Source of the DNA: Halalkalibacter oceani
GTDB lineage: Bacteria; Bacillota; Bacilli; Bacillales; Bacillaceae_D
DNA length: 64,000 bases
Direction of reading: 5' to 3'
Assembly (NCBI RefSeq): GCF_023715705.1
Contig: NZ_JAMBOS010000001.1
Coordinates: forward strand, 248,001 to 312,000
Shown here: piece after piece, positions 56,476-64,000 of the stretch
How the letters are laid out: the number at the start of each line of letters is the position of its first letter
Numbering within the stretch: position 1 is the first letter of the stretch
Translations under genes and position numbers: made by a program
The notes under the pieces: model-generated
What the model saw: the letters and a program-made list of their open reading frames with translations, nothing else
Told to the model about the DNA's origin: nothing
Database searches by the model: none

Positions 56476-56956
56476 TGTCATTAAAGTTGGAATGGCGGAG
56501 TTAAATACGGTATGCCCCCCGGATACAATTCGTACCTCAGGGCTTGGTTCGTGTGTCGGACTTGTCTTATATGATGAAGTAAGGCTCGTGGCGGGCATGG
56601 CTCATGTGATGCTGCCAAGCTCGTCACTTTGCCGGCAGGATCGTCCTAATCCGGCGAAATATGCGGACACGGCTATTCCAGCGCTGCTACACTGCCTAGA
56701 AGTCGAGGGAGCGAGGACGTTCTCCCTGAAAGCGAAGCTGGCCGGCGGCGCGCAAATGTTTTCTTTCTCAACGGGAAATGACATGATGCGTATCGGGCCG
56801 CGAAATGTAGAAGCAATAAAGGAAAAACTCAATCAATTGCGAATTCCTATTATAGCGGAAGATGTAGGAGGAAGTAGCGGCCGGACAATCGAATTCGACC
56901 CACAATCGAAAAAGCTGCACATTCGTACAGTGAACCAAGGAATAAAGGAGATATAA
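56468..56956 (+). CDS. cheD: Chemoreceptor glutamine deamidase CheD
   Basis: Deamidates receptor Gln residues and stimulates CheC. The 162 aa retain the catalytic set: Cys29 (GLGSCVG), His46 (MAHVMLP) and Thr23 upstream. Length and fold motifs ([21 protein letters not shown]) are standard. Overlaps cheC by 8 bases. Confidence 0.96.
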   Translation: MSNVIKVGMAELNTVCPPDTIRTSGLGSCVGLVLYDEVRLVAGMAHVMLPSSSLCRQDRPNPAKYADTAIPALLHCLEVEGARTFSLKAKLAGGAQMFSFSTGNDMMRIGPRNVEAIKEKLNQLRIPIIAEDVGGSSGRTIEFDPQSKKLHIRTVNQGIKEI

Positions 56957-56958
56957 TC

Positions 56959-57279
56959 TTGTTTCATCCATTGCTTATTCATTTTATCGTAGCCTGCTTT
57001 TCCGGAATACTTGTTTTTGTTGCTTCTCTTACGACAAATCTGCTTTTGACCTCGTTTGTCCGTTTCTGTCTTGCATTTGTTGCCGGCTGGGTCCTTACAT
57101 ATGTGTTTCGTTTTTTATGGCAGCTTGCCTCTCGTGACGTTGGCGAAGAAGAAGCCGGGGAAGAAAGCGAGCCGCTGGAAGATCGTCAAGCAGCAAAGCC
57201 GGAGGAAAAGCAGACAGTAGAAGAAATCGATACTGAACAGGCATCGCAAATGATAAAAGACCTGCTGCGGTCCGAATAG
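56959..57279 (+). CDS. Small membrane protein between cheD and sigD, unknown
   Basis: A 106-aa protein not recognised by family name. Two hydrophobic segments (about residues 5-24 and 29-52; SFVRFCLAFVAGWVLTYVF) are followed by an acidic tail rich in Glu (EEEAGEESEPLEDRQ). TTG 56959 follows AAAGGAGATATA. B. subtilis has no gene here, but similar small membrane proteins occur at this place in other Bacillaceae as I recall. Its operon position suggests a motility or sigma-D related role; no function is claimed. Confidence 0.82.
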   Translation: MFHPLLIHFIVACFSGILVFVASLTTNLLLTSFVRFCLAFVAGWVLTYVFRFLWQLASRDVGEEEAGEESEPLEDRQAAKPEEKQTVEEIDTEQASQMIKDLLRSE

Positions 57280-57294
57280 AGAAGGAGGTAAGAG

Positions 57295-58086
57295 ATGGCT
57301 GGAGGAGATTCAACAGAAGAAAAAAGACTTTGGAAACAGTGGTTCGAGGAACGAAGTCATGATGCTTGCGATGAACTGATCCGCCGCTACTTGCCGCTTG
57401 TTCATTACCATGTTCAGCGAATTTCAGTCGGATTGCCGCGCAGTGTGCAAAAAGATGATTTGATCAGTCACGGGTTGATGGGACTGTATGACGCACTTGA
57501 AAAATTTAATCCGGAACGCGATCTGAAATTTGATACATACGCTTCCTTTCGGGTCAGGGGAGCGATCATCGATGGATTGCGGAAAGAGGATTGGCTTTCG
57601 AGAACGATGCGGGAAAAAATTAAGAAAATTGATGCCGCGACCGAAATGCTAGAGCAACGCTACGGCCGGAATGTGACGAGTGAAGAAGTGGCGACTGAGC
57701 TTGAGATGGACAGTCAGGAGGTTGAACAGCTGATTGCTGAACAGCTTGCCTCCCACCGCCTCTCGATTTATGAGCCGACTCAGGAGGACGAGCGAAATGA
57801 AACCTACGCTTCTGTCATTGAGGATAAACAAACGAAAACCCCTGAAGAGCATGCGATGGAGCTCGCGACAAAGCAGGAGCTTGCGAGGCTGATCGAAGGT
57901 CTATCAGAGAAGGAACAGCTCGTGATCAGCCTGTTCTATTTTGAAGAATTGACATTGACGGAGATTGGGCAGATCTTACAGCTCTCGACCTCACGTATTT
58001 CACAAATCCATTCCAAATCGATCTTTCGGCTGCAGCAGGCGATGAGACCGGAAAGAGAGAAACGGGCTCGCTCATTCGACGAATAA
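57295..58086 (+). CDS. sigD: RNA polymerase sigma factor SigD (FliA family)
   Basis: Directs late flagellar, chemotaxis and autolysin genes. The 263-aa protein has region 2 (VQKDDLISHGLMGLYDALEKFNPERDLKFDTYASFRVRGAIIDGLR), region 3, and region 4 helix-turn-helix (LTLTEIGQILQLSTSRISQIHSKSIFRL). A strong SD GAAGGAGG precedes ATG 57295. Near the end of the operon, as in B. subtilis, where distance from the promoter influences sigD output. Confidence 0.97.
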   Translation: MAGGDSTEEKRLWKQWFEERSHDACDELIRRYLPLVHYHVQRISVGLPRSVQKDDLISHGLMGLYDALEKFNPERDLKFDTYASFRVRGAIIDGLRKEDWLSRTMREKIKKIDAATEMLEQRYGRNVTSEEVATELEMDSQEVEQLIAEQLASHRLSIYEPTQEDERNETYASVIEDKQTKTPEEHAMELATKQELARLIEGLSEKEQLVISLFYFEELTLTEIGQILQLSTSRISQIHSKSIFRLQQAMRPEREKRARSFDE

Positions 58087-58103
58087 ACTAAGGGAATGAT
58101 GTT

Positions 58104-59486
58104 ATGATTGAATTAGGGGAGTTCTATGAAGTAGTCATATCACCAGATAAAATGGAAGCTTCTATTATTCAGCAATCAAAATTACCCGATGACGAGCACC
58201 CTACAGTTGAGGAACTAAAGCAGTTTATTAACGAAAAGGGAATTACATTTGGAATTGATGAGAAAGCTGTGGAGAAAGTCGTGAAGCTTTCCAGCAAGCA
58301 GCAACAGGTCATTGCGACCGGGAAACCGCCGGAGCACGGCAGTCATGCTTATTTGGATCTTGTGGCCTATTCCAGTGTGGATCCTTCTCTGATGGAGCCG
58401 GAAAGCGACAGGGTGGATTTAAAGGACATTCTTTATATTCCGACGATCCGCGCCGGGGACAAAATTGCAGTAAAGGTCGCTGCTACTGAAGGGGTGGACG
58501 GAACAAATGTCCTTGGTCAGAAGGTAGCGGCTAAACCAGGACGTGATTTCACTTTACGAAAAGGGAAGAACACGCGGCTTGATGAAAAGAATCAAACGCT
58601 TTACTCGCTTGTTGATGGTCAGATCAGTATGGATAAGTATACGGTTCATGTCCTGCCGACTTACGAAGTGAATGACGATATTAGCATGAAGACGGGAAAC
58701 ATCTCCTTTGTCGGGAATGTAACGGTGCGTGGCGGTGTCCCGGCCGGATTTGAAGTGAAGGCAGGCGGTGACATCCGGATTGGCGGAACCGTAGAGGGAG
58801 CCAAGCTTGAAGCCGGCGGGTCGATTTATATCGGTGCCGGTGTAGTCGGACAAAATCGCAGCTTCATTTCGGCGGCAGGCGATCTTGAGACCACCTTTAT
58901 CAATCAAGGTCATGTTGAGGTCGGCGGTGACATTATCGTCAAGCAGACCATTCTTCACAGCACCTGCTCCGCAGCGGGAAGCATTATTTGCCTGACGGGA
59001 AAAGGCACAATTGTCGGCGGTTCCCTTTCCGCATTGAAAAGCATTCAGGCAAAAGAAATCGGCAATAGCATGCAAACGAAAACCTCCTTATTTATTGGCG
59101 TTCATGAAAAGATCCTGCAGCAACAGCAGAAGACAGAGAGAGAGTTAGAGAAAGCGCAGGATGAATTCACCAAGCTGGCGAAGCTGCTCAAGAATTACCT
59201 TGAAAAAGAACGGGTAAACGGTCCGTTAACCGGAAAGGACAAGCTGTCGAAGCTGAAGGCGCTCCATGCTTTTCAAACAGTGAAGCAGTCGATTGAGCTG
59301 CTGACAGAAAAGCAGCAGGAGCTGCTAAGTGAGGCGCAGTCAAAGGACGGCTTTATTCAGGCGGAAAACGTAATTCATCCCAACGTCGATGTTCATTTTG
59401 GCAAATATAAACGAAATTTGATGTCCATCTATCGTTACCCGTATATTTCGTTGGTTGACTCTGAAATCGTGATAACGACTAAGTAG
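58104..59486 (+). CDS. FapA/DUF342 family protein
   Basis: A 460-aa protein with the DUF342 pattern: an N-terminal domain (DEHPTVEELKQFINEKGITFGID, VATGKPPEHG), a Gly-rich right-handed beta-helix region with repeats like VTVRGGVPAGFEVKAGGDIRIGGTVEGAKLEAGGSIYI, and a C-terminal coiled coil (KTERELEKAQDEFTKLAKLL). Family members polymerise or bind polar sites in other bacteria; here only the location next to sigD hints at motility. B. subtilis lacks it at this locus. Confidence 0.88.
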   Translation: MIELGEFYEVVISPDKMEASIIQQSKLPDDEHPTVEELKQFINEKGITFGIDEKAVEKVVKLSSKQQQVIATGKPPEHGSHAYLDLVAYSSVDPSLMEPESDRVDLKDILYIPTIRAGDKIAVKVAATEGVDGTNVLGQKVAAKPGRDFTLRKGKNTRLDEKNQTLYSLVDGQISMDKYTVHVLPTYEVNDDISMKTGNISFVGNVTVRGGVPAGFEVKAGGDIRIGGTVEGAKLEAGGSIYIGAGVVGQNRSFISAAGDLETTFINQGHVEVGGDIIVKQTILHSTCSAAGSIICLTGKGTIVGGSLSALKSIQAKEIGNSMQTKTSLFIGVHEKILQQQQKTERELEKAQDEFTKLAKLLKNYLEKERVNGPLTGKDKLSKLKALHAFQTVKQSIELLTEKQQELLSEAQSKDGFIQAENVIHPNVDVHFGKYKRNLMSIYRYPYISLVDSEIVITTK

Positions 59487-59520
59487 TTCCGGAAAAACGT
59501 GCGAAAGTGAGGGGAAAAAG

Positions 59521-59829
59521 GTGAGTGTCCGTCCAATTGAAGTGCAAGGTTCGATTCCGCAATCACAAAAAGCCGGCAAACTCCAGGACCAGTTGCAGCA
59601 GCGTGGCCAAGTAAGCCAGGAACTGCTGACTCAGCAGCAAAAGGATGAGGAACTGCAAAAGCGGCGACAGGTCAATGAGGCAAGTGATTCCGAGCAAGCC
59701 AGGTTTCATCACGATGGCGAAGCCGGGGGGCAGGATCAGGAGTCGCAGCAGCGGTCGAAAAAGCAGGAGGAAAAACAGCCTGAAGCGAAACACCCTTACA
59801 AGGGTAAATTTATTGATTTTTCAGGGTAA
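59521..59829 (+). CDS. Small Gln-rich hydrophilic protein, unknown
   Basis: A 102-aa protein of unknown function, about one fifth Gln, predicted disordered or coiled coil in the middle, ending in KHPYKGKFIDFSG. I recall a similar short protein with a DHPYKGHFIDxxG-like end beside sigD/swrB in other Bacillaceae. The GTG start at 59521 follows GAGGGGAAAAAG. Real gene likely from its SD, spacing and tight packing. Confidence 0.75.
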   Translation: MSVRPIEVQGSIPQSQKAGKLQDQLQQRGQVSQELLTQQQKDEELQKRRQVNEASDSEQARFHHDGEAGGQDQESQQRSKKQEEKQPEAKHPYKGKFIDFSG

Positions 59830-59841
59830 GAGAGGGAAGAG

Positions 59842-60330
59842 ATGACGACGACGTTATTAATCATTAGTTTACTCCTGCACGGGGTAACGTTTCTGTGGAT
59901 TTTAACATTGATGAAACGTAATTCAATCGCCGAGCACACCATTGAAGACAGTGAACAGCTCAAGCAGGAAATTGAAGACATTTTGCTCGCCTATACAGCC
60001 GAAATGAAGGAAGAAAATGAGCGGCTACTGGCGCAACTCCGGCAAAAGCAGACTGAAGCGCCGAAAAACGAAAGCGCTGTCGAAAGCCAGGCTTCCGTTG
60101 CGAACGCCGCCAAAGAAACCGTCCAGACTGAGAAAGAGCCGCCGTCACCATCCGGATACGAGGATTATCAGCCGCCCCCGGTTGACGACGGTGAAGAGGT
60201 CTCCTTTGAACAATCCGACACGGCGAGGGTGCTGTTACTCGCTAAACAGGGGAAAAGCGCCGAAGAAATTGCCCGCACATTGAACGTCGGTAAGGGCGAA
60301 GTTGAACTGTTGTTAAAATTTTACCGCTGA
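59842..60330 (+). CDS. swrB: SwrB-like (DUF6115) flagellar assembly/swarming protein
   Basis: A 162-aa protein with one N-terminal membrane helix (residues 3-22), a Glu/Gln-rich coiled coil, and a C-terminal helix-turn-helix-like end (VLLLAKQGKSAEEIARTLNVGKGEVELLLKFYR) as in B. subtilis SwrB. SwrB activates flagellar export assembly there. Last gene of the fla/che operon before rpsB. Start ATG 59842 after AGAGGGAAGAG. Confidence 0.87.
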   Translation: MTTTLLIISLLLHGVTFLWILTLMKRNSIAEHTIEDSEQLKQEIEDILLAYTAEMKEENERLLAQLRQKQTEAPKNESAVESQASVANAAKETVQTEKEPPSPSGYEDYQPPPVDDGEEVSFEQSDTARVLLLAKQGKSAEEIARTLNVGKGEVELLLKFYR

Positions 60331-60343
60331 TCGGGGAAACTAC

Positions 60344-60372
60344 TTGCAACGCATAAAGTGATATGATATATT
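60344..60372 (+). promoter_or_regulatory. Candidate sigma-A promoter for rpsB
   Basis: TTGCAA (60344-60349), a 17-base spacer and TATATT (60367-60372). It implies a leader of about 115 bases before the rpsB GTG, long enough for control by S2, but no fold was identified. Confidence 0.7.
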
Positions 60373-60494
60373 AATCAACGGTGTTAATCACACACGTTTT
60401 CTAATTTGTTCAAGGGTGCTGATTGATTGATCAGTGTTGGACAAAGATGAGGAAAGCGGAGGAAAAAAAACCAAAATTGAAGGAGGTGTTTGAT

Positions 60495-61229
60495 GTGGCA
60501 GTAATCTCCATGAAGCAATTGCTTGAAGCAGGGGTACACTTCGGTCACCAGACTCGTCGCTGGAACCCAAAAATGGATCGCTACATCTTCACAGAACGTA
60601 ACGGTATTTACATTATCGACTTGCAAAAGACGGTAAAGAAAGTTGAGGAAGCGTACAACTTTGTGCGTGACTTGGCTGCTGACGGAGGGAAAATTCTATT
60701 CGTCGGTACGAAAAAGCAGGCGCAGGACTCAGTTAAAGATGAAGCTGAGCGTTGCGGCATGTACTTCATTAACCAACGCTGGTTAGGTGGTACGCTAACA
60801 AACTTCGAAACGATTCAAAAGCGTATTAATCGTCTGAAGAGCTTGGAAAAAATGCAAGAAGACGGTACATTCGATGTTCTTCCTAAGAAAGAAGTTATTC
60901 TTCTTAAGAAGGAAATGGATCGTCTTGAAAAGTTCTTGGGCGGTATTAAAGATATGCAAGGTGTACCAGATGCACTGTTTGTCATCGATCCGCGCAAAGA
61001 GCGCATCGCGATTGCGGAAGCTCACAAGCTGAACATTCCGATCGTAGCGATTGTTGATACGAACTGTGATCCGGACGAAATTGACTATGTCATTCCTGGA
61101 AATGATGATGCGATCCGTGCGGTTAAGCTTTTAACCGGCAAAATGGCGGATGCCGTCATCGAAGCAACTTCTGCTGAAGAGGAAGTACAAGCAGCGGAAG
61201 AAGAAGAGGAAGAAACAACAACAGCTTAA
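60495..61229 (+). CDS. rpsB: 30S ribosomal protein S2
   Basis: The 244-aa small-subunit protein: [58 protein letters not shown] and [12 protein letters not shown] are all S2 signatures. The tail is Glu/Ala/Thr-rich. GTG 60495 with AAGGAGGTG (60480-60488) is the start. An out-of-frame ATG two bases earlier (60493) opens only a three-codon frame (ATG TGG CAG TAA). Confidence 0.98.
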   Translation: MAVISMKQLLEAGVHFGHQTRRWNPKMDRYIFTERNGIYIIDLQKTVKKVEEAYNFVRDLAADGGKILFVGTKKQAQDSVKDEAERCGMYFINQRWLGGTLTNFETIQKRINRLKSLEKMQEDGTFDVLPKKEVILLKKEMDRLEKFLGGIKDMQGVPDALFVIDPRKERIAIAEAHKLNIPIVAIVDTNCDPDEIDYVIPGNDDAIRAVKLLTGKMADAVIEATSAEEEVQAAEEEEEETTTA

Positions 61230-61246
61230 TTTCATTTACTTAAAGG

Positions 61247-61280
61247 GTGGTAAAGGGGGTTACCCTTTACCACTTTTTTT
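61247..61280 (+). terminator. Strong terminator after rpsB
   Basis: GTGGTAAAGGG (61247-61257) pairs perfectly with CCCTTTACCAC (61263-61273), followed by seven T residues (61274-61280). Confidence 0.9.
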
Positions 61281-61285
61281 GAAAC
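61270..61285. repeat. 16-base direct repeat, copy 1 (partner at 61509-61524)
   Basis: CCACTTTTTTTGAAAC, identical at 61509-61524. It flanks a 223-base segment. The bases just before each copy (ACCCTTTA and ACCCTAT) are also similar. Confidence 0.85.
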
Positions 61286-61395
61286 AGGGCTGGGCATAAC
61301 TAATATGTTTACCTGAATGTCGAACTTTAAAAATAGGCAACGGCACGCTCATTACTTAAAGGCTGCTAAAAAGGGAACCCATACTTTTTCAGCAG

Positions 61396-61442
61396 GACGA
61401 GGAGGCTCACCAGCTTCCCGCAGAAAGCGGAGTTCTATTTCA
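61396..61442. repeat. Decayed Bacillaceae-type intergenic repeat
   Basis: The stretch GACGAGGAGGCTCAC (61396-61410) followed by CCCGCAGAAAGCGG (61417-61430) and a trailing GGAGCGG resembles a short dispersed intergenic repeat common in Bacillaceae genomes (GACGAGGAGGCTCAC..CCCGCGGAAAGCGA type, from memory). Only one partial copy is in the window. Confidence 0.5.
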
Positions 61443-61474
61443 GGAGCGGCGGATTACCCTCTTTTCATTTGTTC

Positions 61475-61519
61475 GGATAGTCGTATAGGTAAATACTTTT
61501 GACCCTATCCACTTTTTTT
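61475..61519 (+). terminator. Second terminator-like hairpin upstream of tsf
   Basis: GGATAG (61475-61480) pairs with CTATCC (61505-61510) with an inner ATAGG/CCTAT option, then seven T residues (61513-61519). The T-run side duplicates the end of the rpsB terminator. Confidence 0.5.
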
Positions 61520-61524
61520 GAAAC
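61509..61524. repeat. 16-base direct repeat, copy 2
   Basis: Identical to 61270-61285. Confidence 0.85.
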
Positions 61525-61614
61525 GATTTGTCTCTAATAAGGGACAAAGCCCCAGTAGCGACGTTTGCGTACGGAATAATGCGTACATACTGATATTTCA
61601 AGGAGGCGTTTTTG

Positions 61615-62496
61615 ATGGCTGTAACAGCAAGCATGGTAAAAGAATTACGTGAAAAAACTGGCGCTGGTATGATGGATTGTAAAAAGGCATTAACTGAAAC
61701 CGGCGGAGATATGGAAAAGGCAGTTGACTTCCTGCGCGAAAAAGGAATGGCAAGTGCGGCCAAGAAAGCAGATCGCGTAGCGGCAGAGGGTCTTGCTCTC
61801 GTGAAGACAGAAGGAAACAAAGCGGTAATCGTTGAAGTGAACTCTGAAACAGATTTCGTTGCTAAAAATGAAAACTTCCAAAAATTAGTTGACGAGCTAG
61901 CTGGCCATGTTTTAACAAATGCACCGGCTTCCGTTGAAGAAGCGCTTGGACAAAGCTTCAAAGATGGCCAAACAGTTCAGGATTATATCAGCTCCTCTAT
62001 CGCGAAAATCGGCGAGAAGATTTCTTTGCGCCGTTTTGAAATCGTTGAAAAGCAGGATGGCGATGTATTTGGCGAGTACTTGCACATGGGCGGACGGATC
62101 GGCGTCTTAACAGTGATTGGCAACTCCCAGGACGGAGAATTAGCGAAGGATATTGCGATGCATGTGGCGGCGATCAAGCCCACCTATGTTTCCCGTGATG
62201 AAGTGGCAGCGGAAGAAGTTGAGCGCGAGCGCGAAGTTCTTAAGCAGCAGGCTCTTAACGAAGGAAAGCCGGAAAATATCGTTGAGAAAATGGTGGAAGG
62301 CCGTCTAAGCAAATTCTTTGAACAAGTATGTCTTCTCGATCAGCCGTTTGTCAAAGATGGCGATCATAAAGTTGGAAAGTATGTCCAAAGCAAAGGGGCA
62401 GAAGTAAAAAGCTTTATCCGTTATGAAGTAGGAGAAGGAATGGAGAAGCGTGAAGATAACTTTGCTGAGGAAGTAATGTCTCAAGTGAAGAAGTAA
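61615..62496 (+). CDS. tsf: Elongation factor Ts
   Basis: Nucleotide exchange factor for EF-Tu. The 293-aa protein has [38 protein letters not shown] (UBA-like N-terminal region) and [16 protein letters not shown], the EF-Ts signatures. ATG 61615 follows CAAGGAGGCG; the TTG at 61612 is in frame but the family begins MA. Codon use indicates high expression. Confidence 0.98.
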   Translation: MAVTASMVKELREKTGAGMMDCKKALTETGGDMEKAVDFLREKGMASAAKKADRVAAEGLALVKTEGNKAVIVEVNSETDFVAKNENFQKLVDELAGHVLTNAPASVEEALGQSFKDGQTVQDYISSSIAKIGEKISLRRFEIVEKQDGDVFGEYLHMGGRIGVLTVIGNSQDGELAKDIAMHVAAIKPTYVSRDEVAAEEVEREREVLKQQALNEGKPENIVEKMVEGRLSKFFEQVCLLDQPFVKDGDHKVGKYVQSKGAEVKSFIRYEVGEGMEKREDNFAEEVMSQVKK

Positions 62497-62504
62497 TGAG
62501 TGGG

Positions 62505-62523
62505 GGAGCGGCATTAACGCTCC
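62505..62523 (+). terminator. Short hairpin after tsf
   Basis: GGAGCG (62505-62510) pairs with CGCTCC (62518-62523), then TT. Weak. Confidence 0.4.
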
Positions 62524-62630
62524 TTACATAACATGGAAGTTGGGCAATGGTTCTGATGAACGGCAGCTAAAAAGCAATCCACTCTGCTTCTCGCCGGTAA
62601 AACTATGCGCAGGCTCCATTCACTGCTTCA

Positions 62631-62679
62631 GGGTTGTGCTCAAAAGGTAAAAAACAACCTTTTGGGACAGCCCTTTTTT
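62631..62679 (+). terminator. Terminator between tsf and pyrH (CTTTTGGGACA family)
   Basis: GGGTTGTGCTCAAAAGGT (62631-62648) pairs imperfectly with ACCTTTTGGGACAGCCC (62657-62673), then TTTTTT. Core CTTTTGGGACA at 62659-62669. Confidence 0.78.
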
Positions 62680-62870
62680 CAAAAGTCAAGAAAGTAAAAC
62701 ATGTGTGCGGGTAATTCGAAGGGCGACGGCTCCGCGCGTTACACGCTTGACTGAAAAAAGTCCGCTTTCAATCAAGCAGATAAGATCGTAGCGGCTCCGC
62801 GCCTCACTATTAAAGAAAAGCCGCGTATCGGTTTTCTTATTGCTAACTTCATGCCATGACGGAGGTTTTC

Positions 62871-63590
62871 ATGAAAACATATAAAAGGGTTGTACTTAAA
62901 TTAAGCGGAGAAGCACTAGCTGGTGCGCAAGGGTATGGAATTGATCCAACTGTGATTCAATCAGTAGCGAGACAAGTGAAAGAAATCGTAGAATTAGAGG
63001 TAGAAGTCGCTGTAGTCGTAGGCGGAGGCAACATTTGGCGTGGAATGGCAGGAAGTGCAAAGGGAATGGACCGGGCAACAGCGGACTATATGGGGATGCT
63101 GGCGACTGTAATGAATTCCTTAGCACTGCAGGATAGCCTGGAAGACATAGGTGTTCAAACAAGGGTTCAATCTTCGATTGAAATGCGGCAGGTTGCTGAA
63201 CCGTATATCCGCCGCAAAGCGATTCGTCATTTGGAAAAGAAACGTGTTGTTATCTTTGCAGCGGGTACAGGTAACCCTTATTTCTCAACAGATACGACAG
63301 CGGCATTGCGCGCTGCTGAAATTGAAGCAGAGGTCATTCTGATGGCGAAAAACAATGTCGATGGCGTATACAGCGCCGATCCATCGGTTGATCAAAATGC
63401 GAAGAAATACAGTTCGATTTCTTACATGGATGTGTTGAAAGAAGGGCTGGCTGTCATGGATACGACCGCTTCTTCACTTTGTATGGATAACGACATTCCG
63501 CTGATTGTCTTTTCAATCATGGAAGAAGGAAATATTAAGCGAGCCGTCCTTGGCGAAGAAATCGGAACAATTGTAAGGGGGAATTCATAA
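62871..63590 (+). CDS. pyrH: Uridylate kinase PyrH
   Basis: Phosphorylates UMP to UDP, feeding RNA, DNA and cell-wall precursor synthesis. The 239-aa amino acid kinase fold protein shows [60 protein letters not shown] and [18 protein letters not shown] 62871 follows CGGAGGT; the frame extends to 62856 without an SD. frr starts on its stop codon. Confidence 0.98.
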   Translation: MKTYKRVVLKLSGEALAGAQGYGIDPTVIQSVARQVKEIVELEVEVAVVVGGGNIWRGMAGSAKGMDRATADYMGMLATVMNSLALQDSLEDIGVQTRVQSSIEMRQVAEPYIRRKAIRHLEKKRVVIFAAGTGNPYFSTDTTAALRAAEIEAEVILMAKNNVDGVYSADPSVDQNAKKYSSISYMDVLKEGLAVMDTTASSLCMDNDIPLIVFSIMEEGNIKRAVLGEEIGTIVRGNS

Positions 63591-64000
63591 TGTCAACAGA
63601 AGTGATGAAAGACGCTCAGGAAAGAATGGAAAAAGCGATCGATGCGTTAAATCGTGAATTAGCAAAGCTTCGTGCCGGACGGGCAAACCCGGCGCTGCTT
63701 GATCGTGTGACCGTGGAGTATTACGGAGCAGAGACACCGTTGAACCAGCTGGCAACGATTACGGTACCGGAAGCAAGATTATTGTCGATTCAGCCGTTTG
63801 ACAAGTCGTCGATCAATGATATTGAACGGGCGATTCAAAAGGCTGACCTCGGACTTACGCCATCAAATGACGGCACGGTTATTCGAATTTCGATCCCGCC
63901 ATTAACGGAAGAAAGACGTAAAGAACTGGCGAAGCTCGTCAAGCGCGCTGCTGAAGATGCCAAAGTCGCGATCCGCAACGTGCGCCGCGACGCCAATGAT
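63590..64000 (+). CDS. frr: Ribosome recycling factor, 5' part (3' end outside window)
   Basis: Splits post-termination ribosomes with EF-G. The first 137 codons are present: [20 protein letters not shown], then [35 protein letters not shown]-like segment [22 protein letters not shown] and VRRDAND at the window edge. About 48 residues should be missing compared with the 185-aa family length. TAATG coupling to pyrH. Confidence 0.97.
   Translation, partial: MSTEVMKDAQERMEKAIDALNRELAKLRAGRANPALLDRVTVEYYGAETPLNQLATITVPEARLLSIQPFDKSSINDIERAIQKADLGLTPSNDGTVIRISIPPLTEERRKELAKLVKRAAEDAKVAIRNVRRDAND

Larger units (their letters stand above)
61230..61614 (+). other. 385-base gap between rpsB and tsf
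   Basis: Holds the rpsB terminator (61247-61280), a 16-base direct repeat (61270-61285, 61509-61524) bracketing a 223-base insert, a decayed intergenic repeat inside it (around 61396-61442), and a second terminator (61475-61519). A 61-codon frame at 61317-61502 lacks an SD and homology and is not called. TTGCGT (61565)-17-TACTGA (61588) is a poor promoter candidate for tsf. Confidence 0.7.
62497..62870 (+). other. 374-base gap between tsf and pyrH
   Basis: Contains a small hairpin (62505-62523), a family terminator (62631-62679), two similar GC-rich patches (CGGCTCCGCGC at 62727-62737 and again at 62792-62802), and a hairpin near 62813-62838 (AAGAAAAGCCG with CGGTTTTCTT, one bulged G) just before pyrH. 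No gene and no clear promoter seen; TTGACT at 62747-62752 has no good -10. Confidence 0.6.

Noticed and set aside
60493-60504. Mini reading frame ATG TGG CAG TAA overlapping the rpsB start
   Set aside because: Too short to matter; it most likely reflects the bases around the GTG start. A regulatory role cannot be argued from sequence alone.
61317-61502. 61-codon reading frame between rpsB and tsf
   Set aside because: No SD, no recognisable motif, and it lies inside the repeat-flanked insert with a decayed intergenic repeat.

Overview
The window is a block of Bacillales core chromosome, almost certainly Bacillaceae-like and spore-forming. Gene order follows the Bacillus subtilis recG–frr region nearly gene for gene, a small acid-soluble spore protein (SASP)-like gene is present, and Shine-Dalgarno sites, promoters and terminators are typical of low-to-mid GC Gram-positives. 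Base composition is mid-range by eye. I cannot name the genus. All genes but one are on the + strand. No prophage, CRISPR array, defence island, insertion sequence, tRNA or rRNA gene was seen.

Regions: (1) 1-7200, lipid and envelope block: degV/fakB-type 3' end, recG, then fapR-plsX-fabD-fabG-acpP behind a FapR-type operator, then rnc. (2) 7380-7605, a lone minus-strand DUF1128 gene. (3) 7780-19640, chromosome organisation, protein targeting and ribosome maturation: smc-ftsY, ylxM-ffh, rpsP-khpA-ylqD-rimM-trmD, rplS, lepB, rbgA, rnhB. (4) 19650-21920, ylqG-ylqH (FliK-like plus a free FlhB C-domain) and a SASP-like gene. (5) 22200-32800, sucCD, dprA, topA, trmFO, xerC, hslVU, codY. (6) 33500-60330, the large fla/che operon from flgB to swrB, encoding basal body, hook, C-ring, export gate, flagellar placement (FlhF/FlhG), part of the chemotaxis adaptation system, sigma-D and swarming factors. 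(7) 60340-64000, rpsB, tsf, pyrH and the 5' part of frr.

The operons fit together as expected. FapR gates lipid synthesis by malonyl-CoA. FtsY and Ffh form the SRP pathway, with YlxM beside it. CodY sits just upstream of the motility operon. FliM/FliY/CheY/CheC/CheD/CheB form the motor-switch side of chemotaxis.

The main departures from the B. subtilis layout are these: cheA and cheW are missing between cheB and cheC; sdaAB-sdaAA are missing between degV and recG; a type I signal peptidase gene lies between rplS and rbgA; and extra genes (DUF1128, SASP-like, a FapA/DUF342 protein, a Gln-rich small protein, a small membrane protein) are present. At the RNA level the notable items are an SD-hairpin-start arrangement at swrD, a family of terminator hairpins sharing an 11-base core, and a 16-base direct repeat flanking an insert between rpsB and tsf. 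I did not find a clear new multi-gene system.
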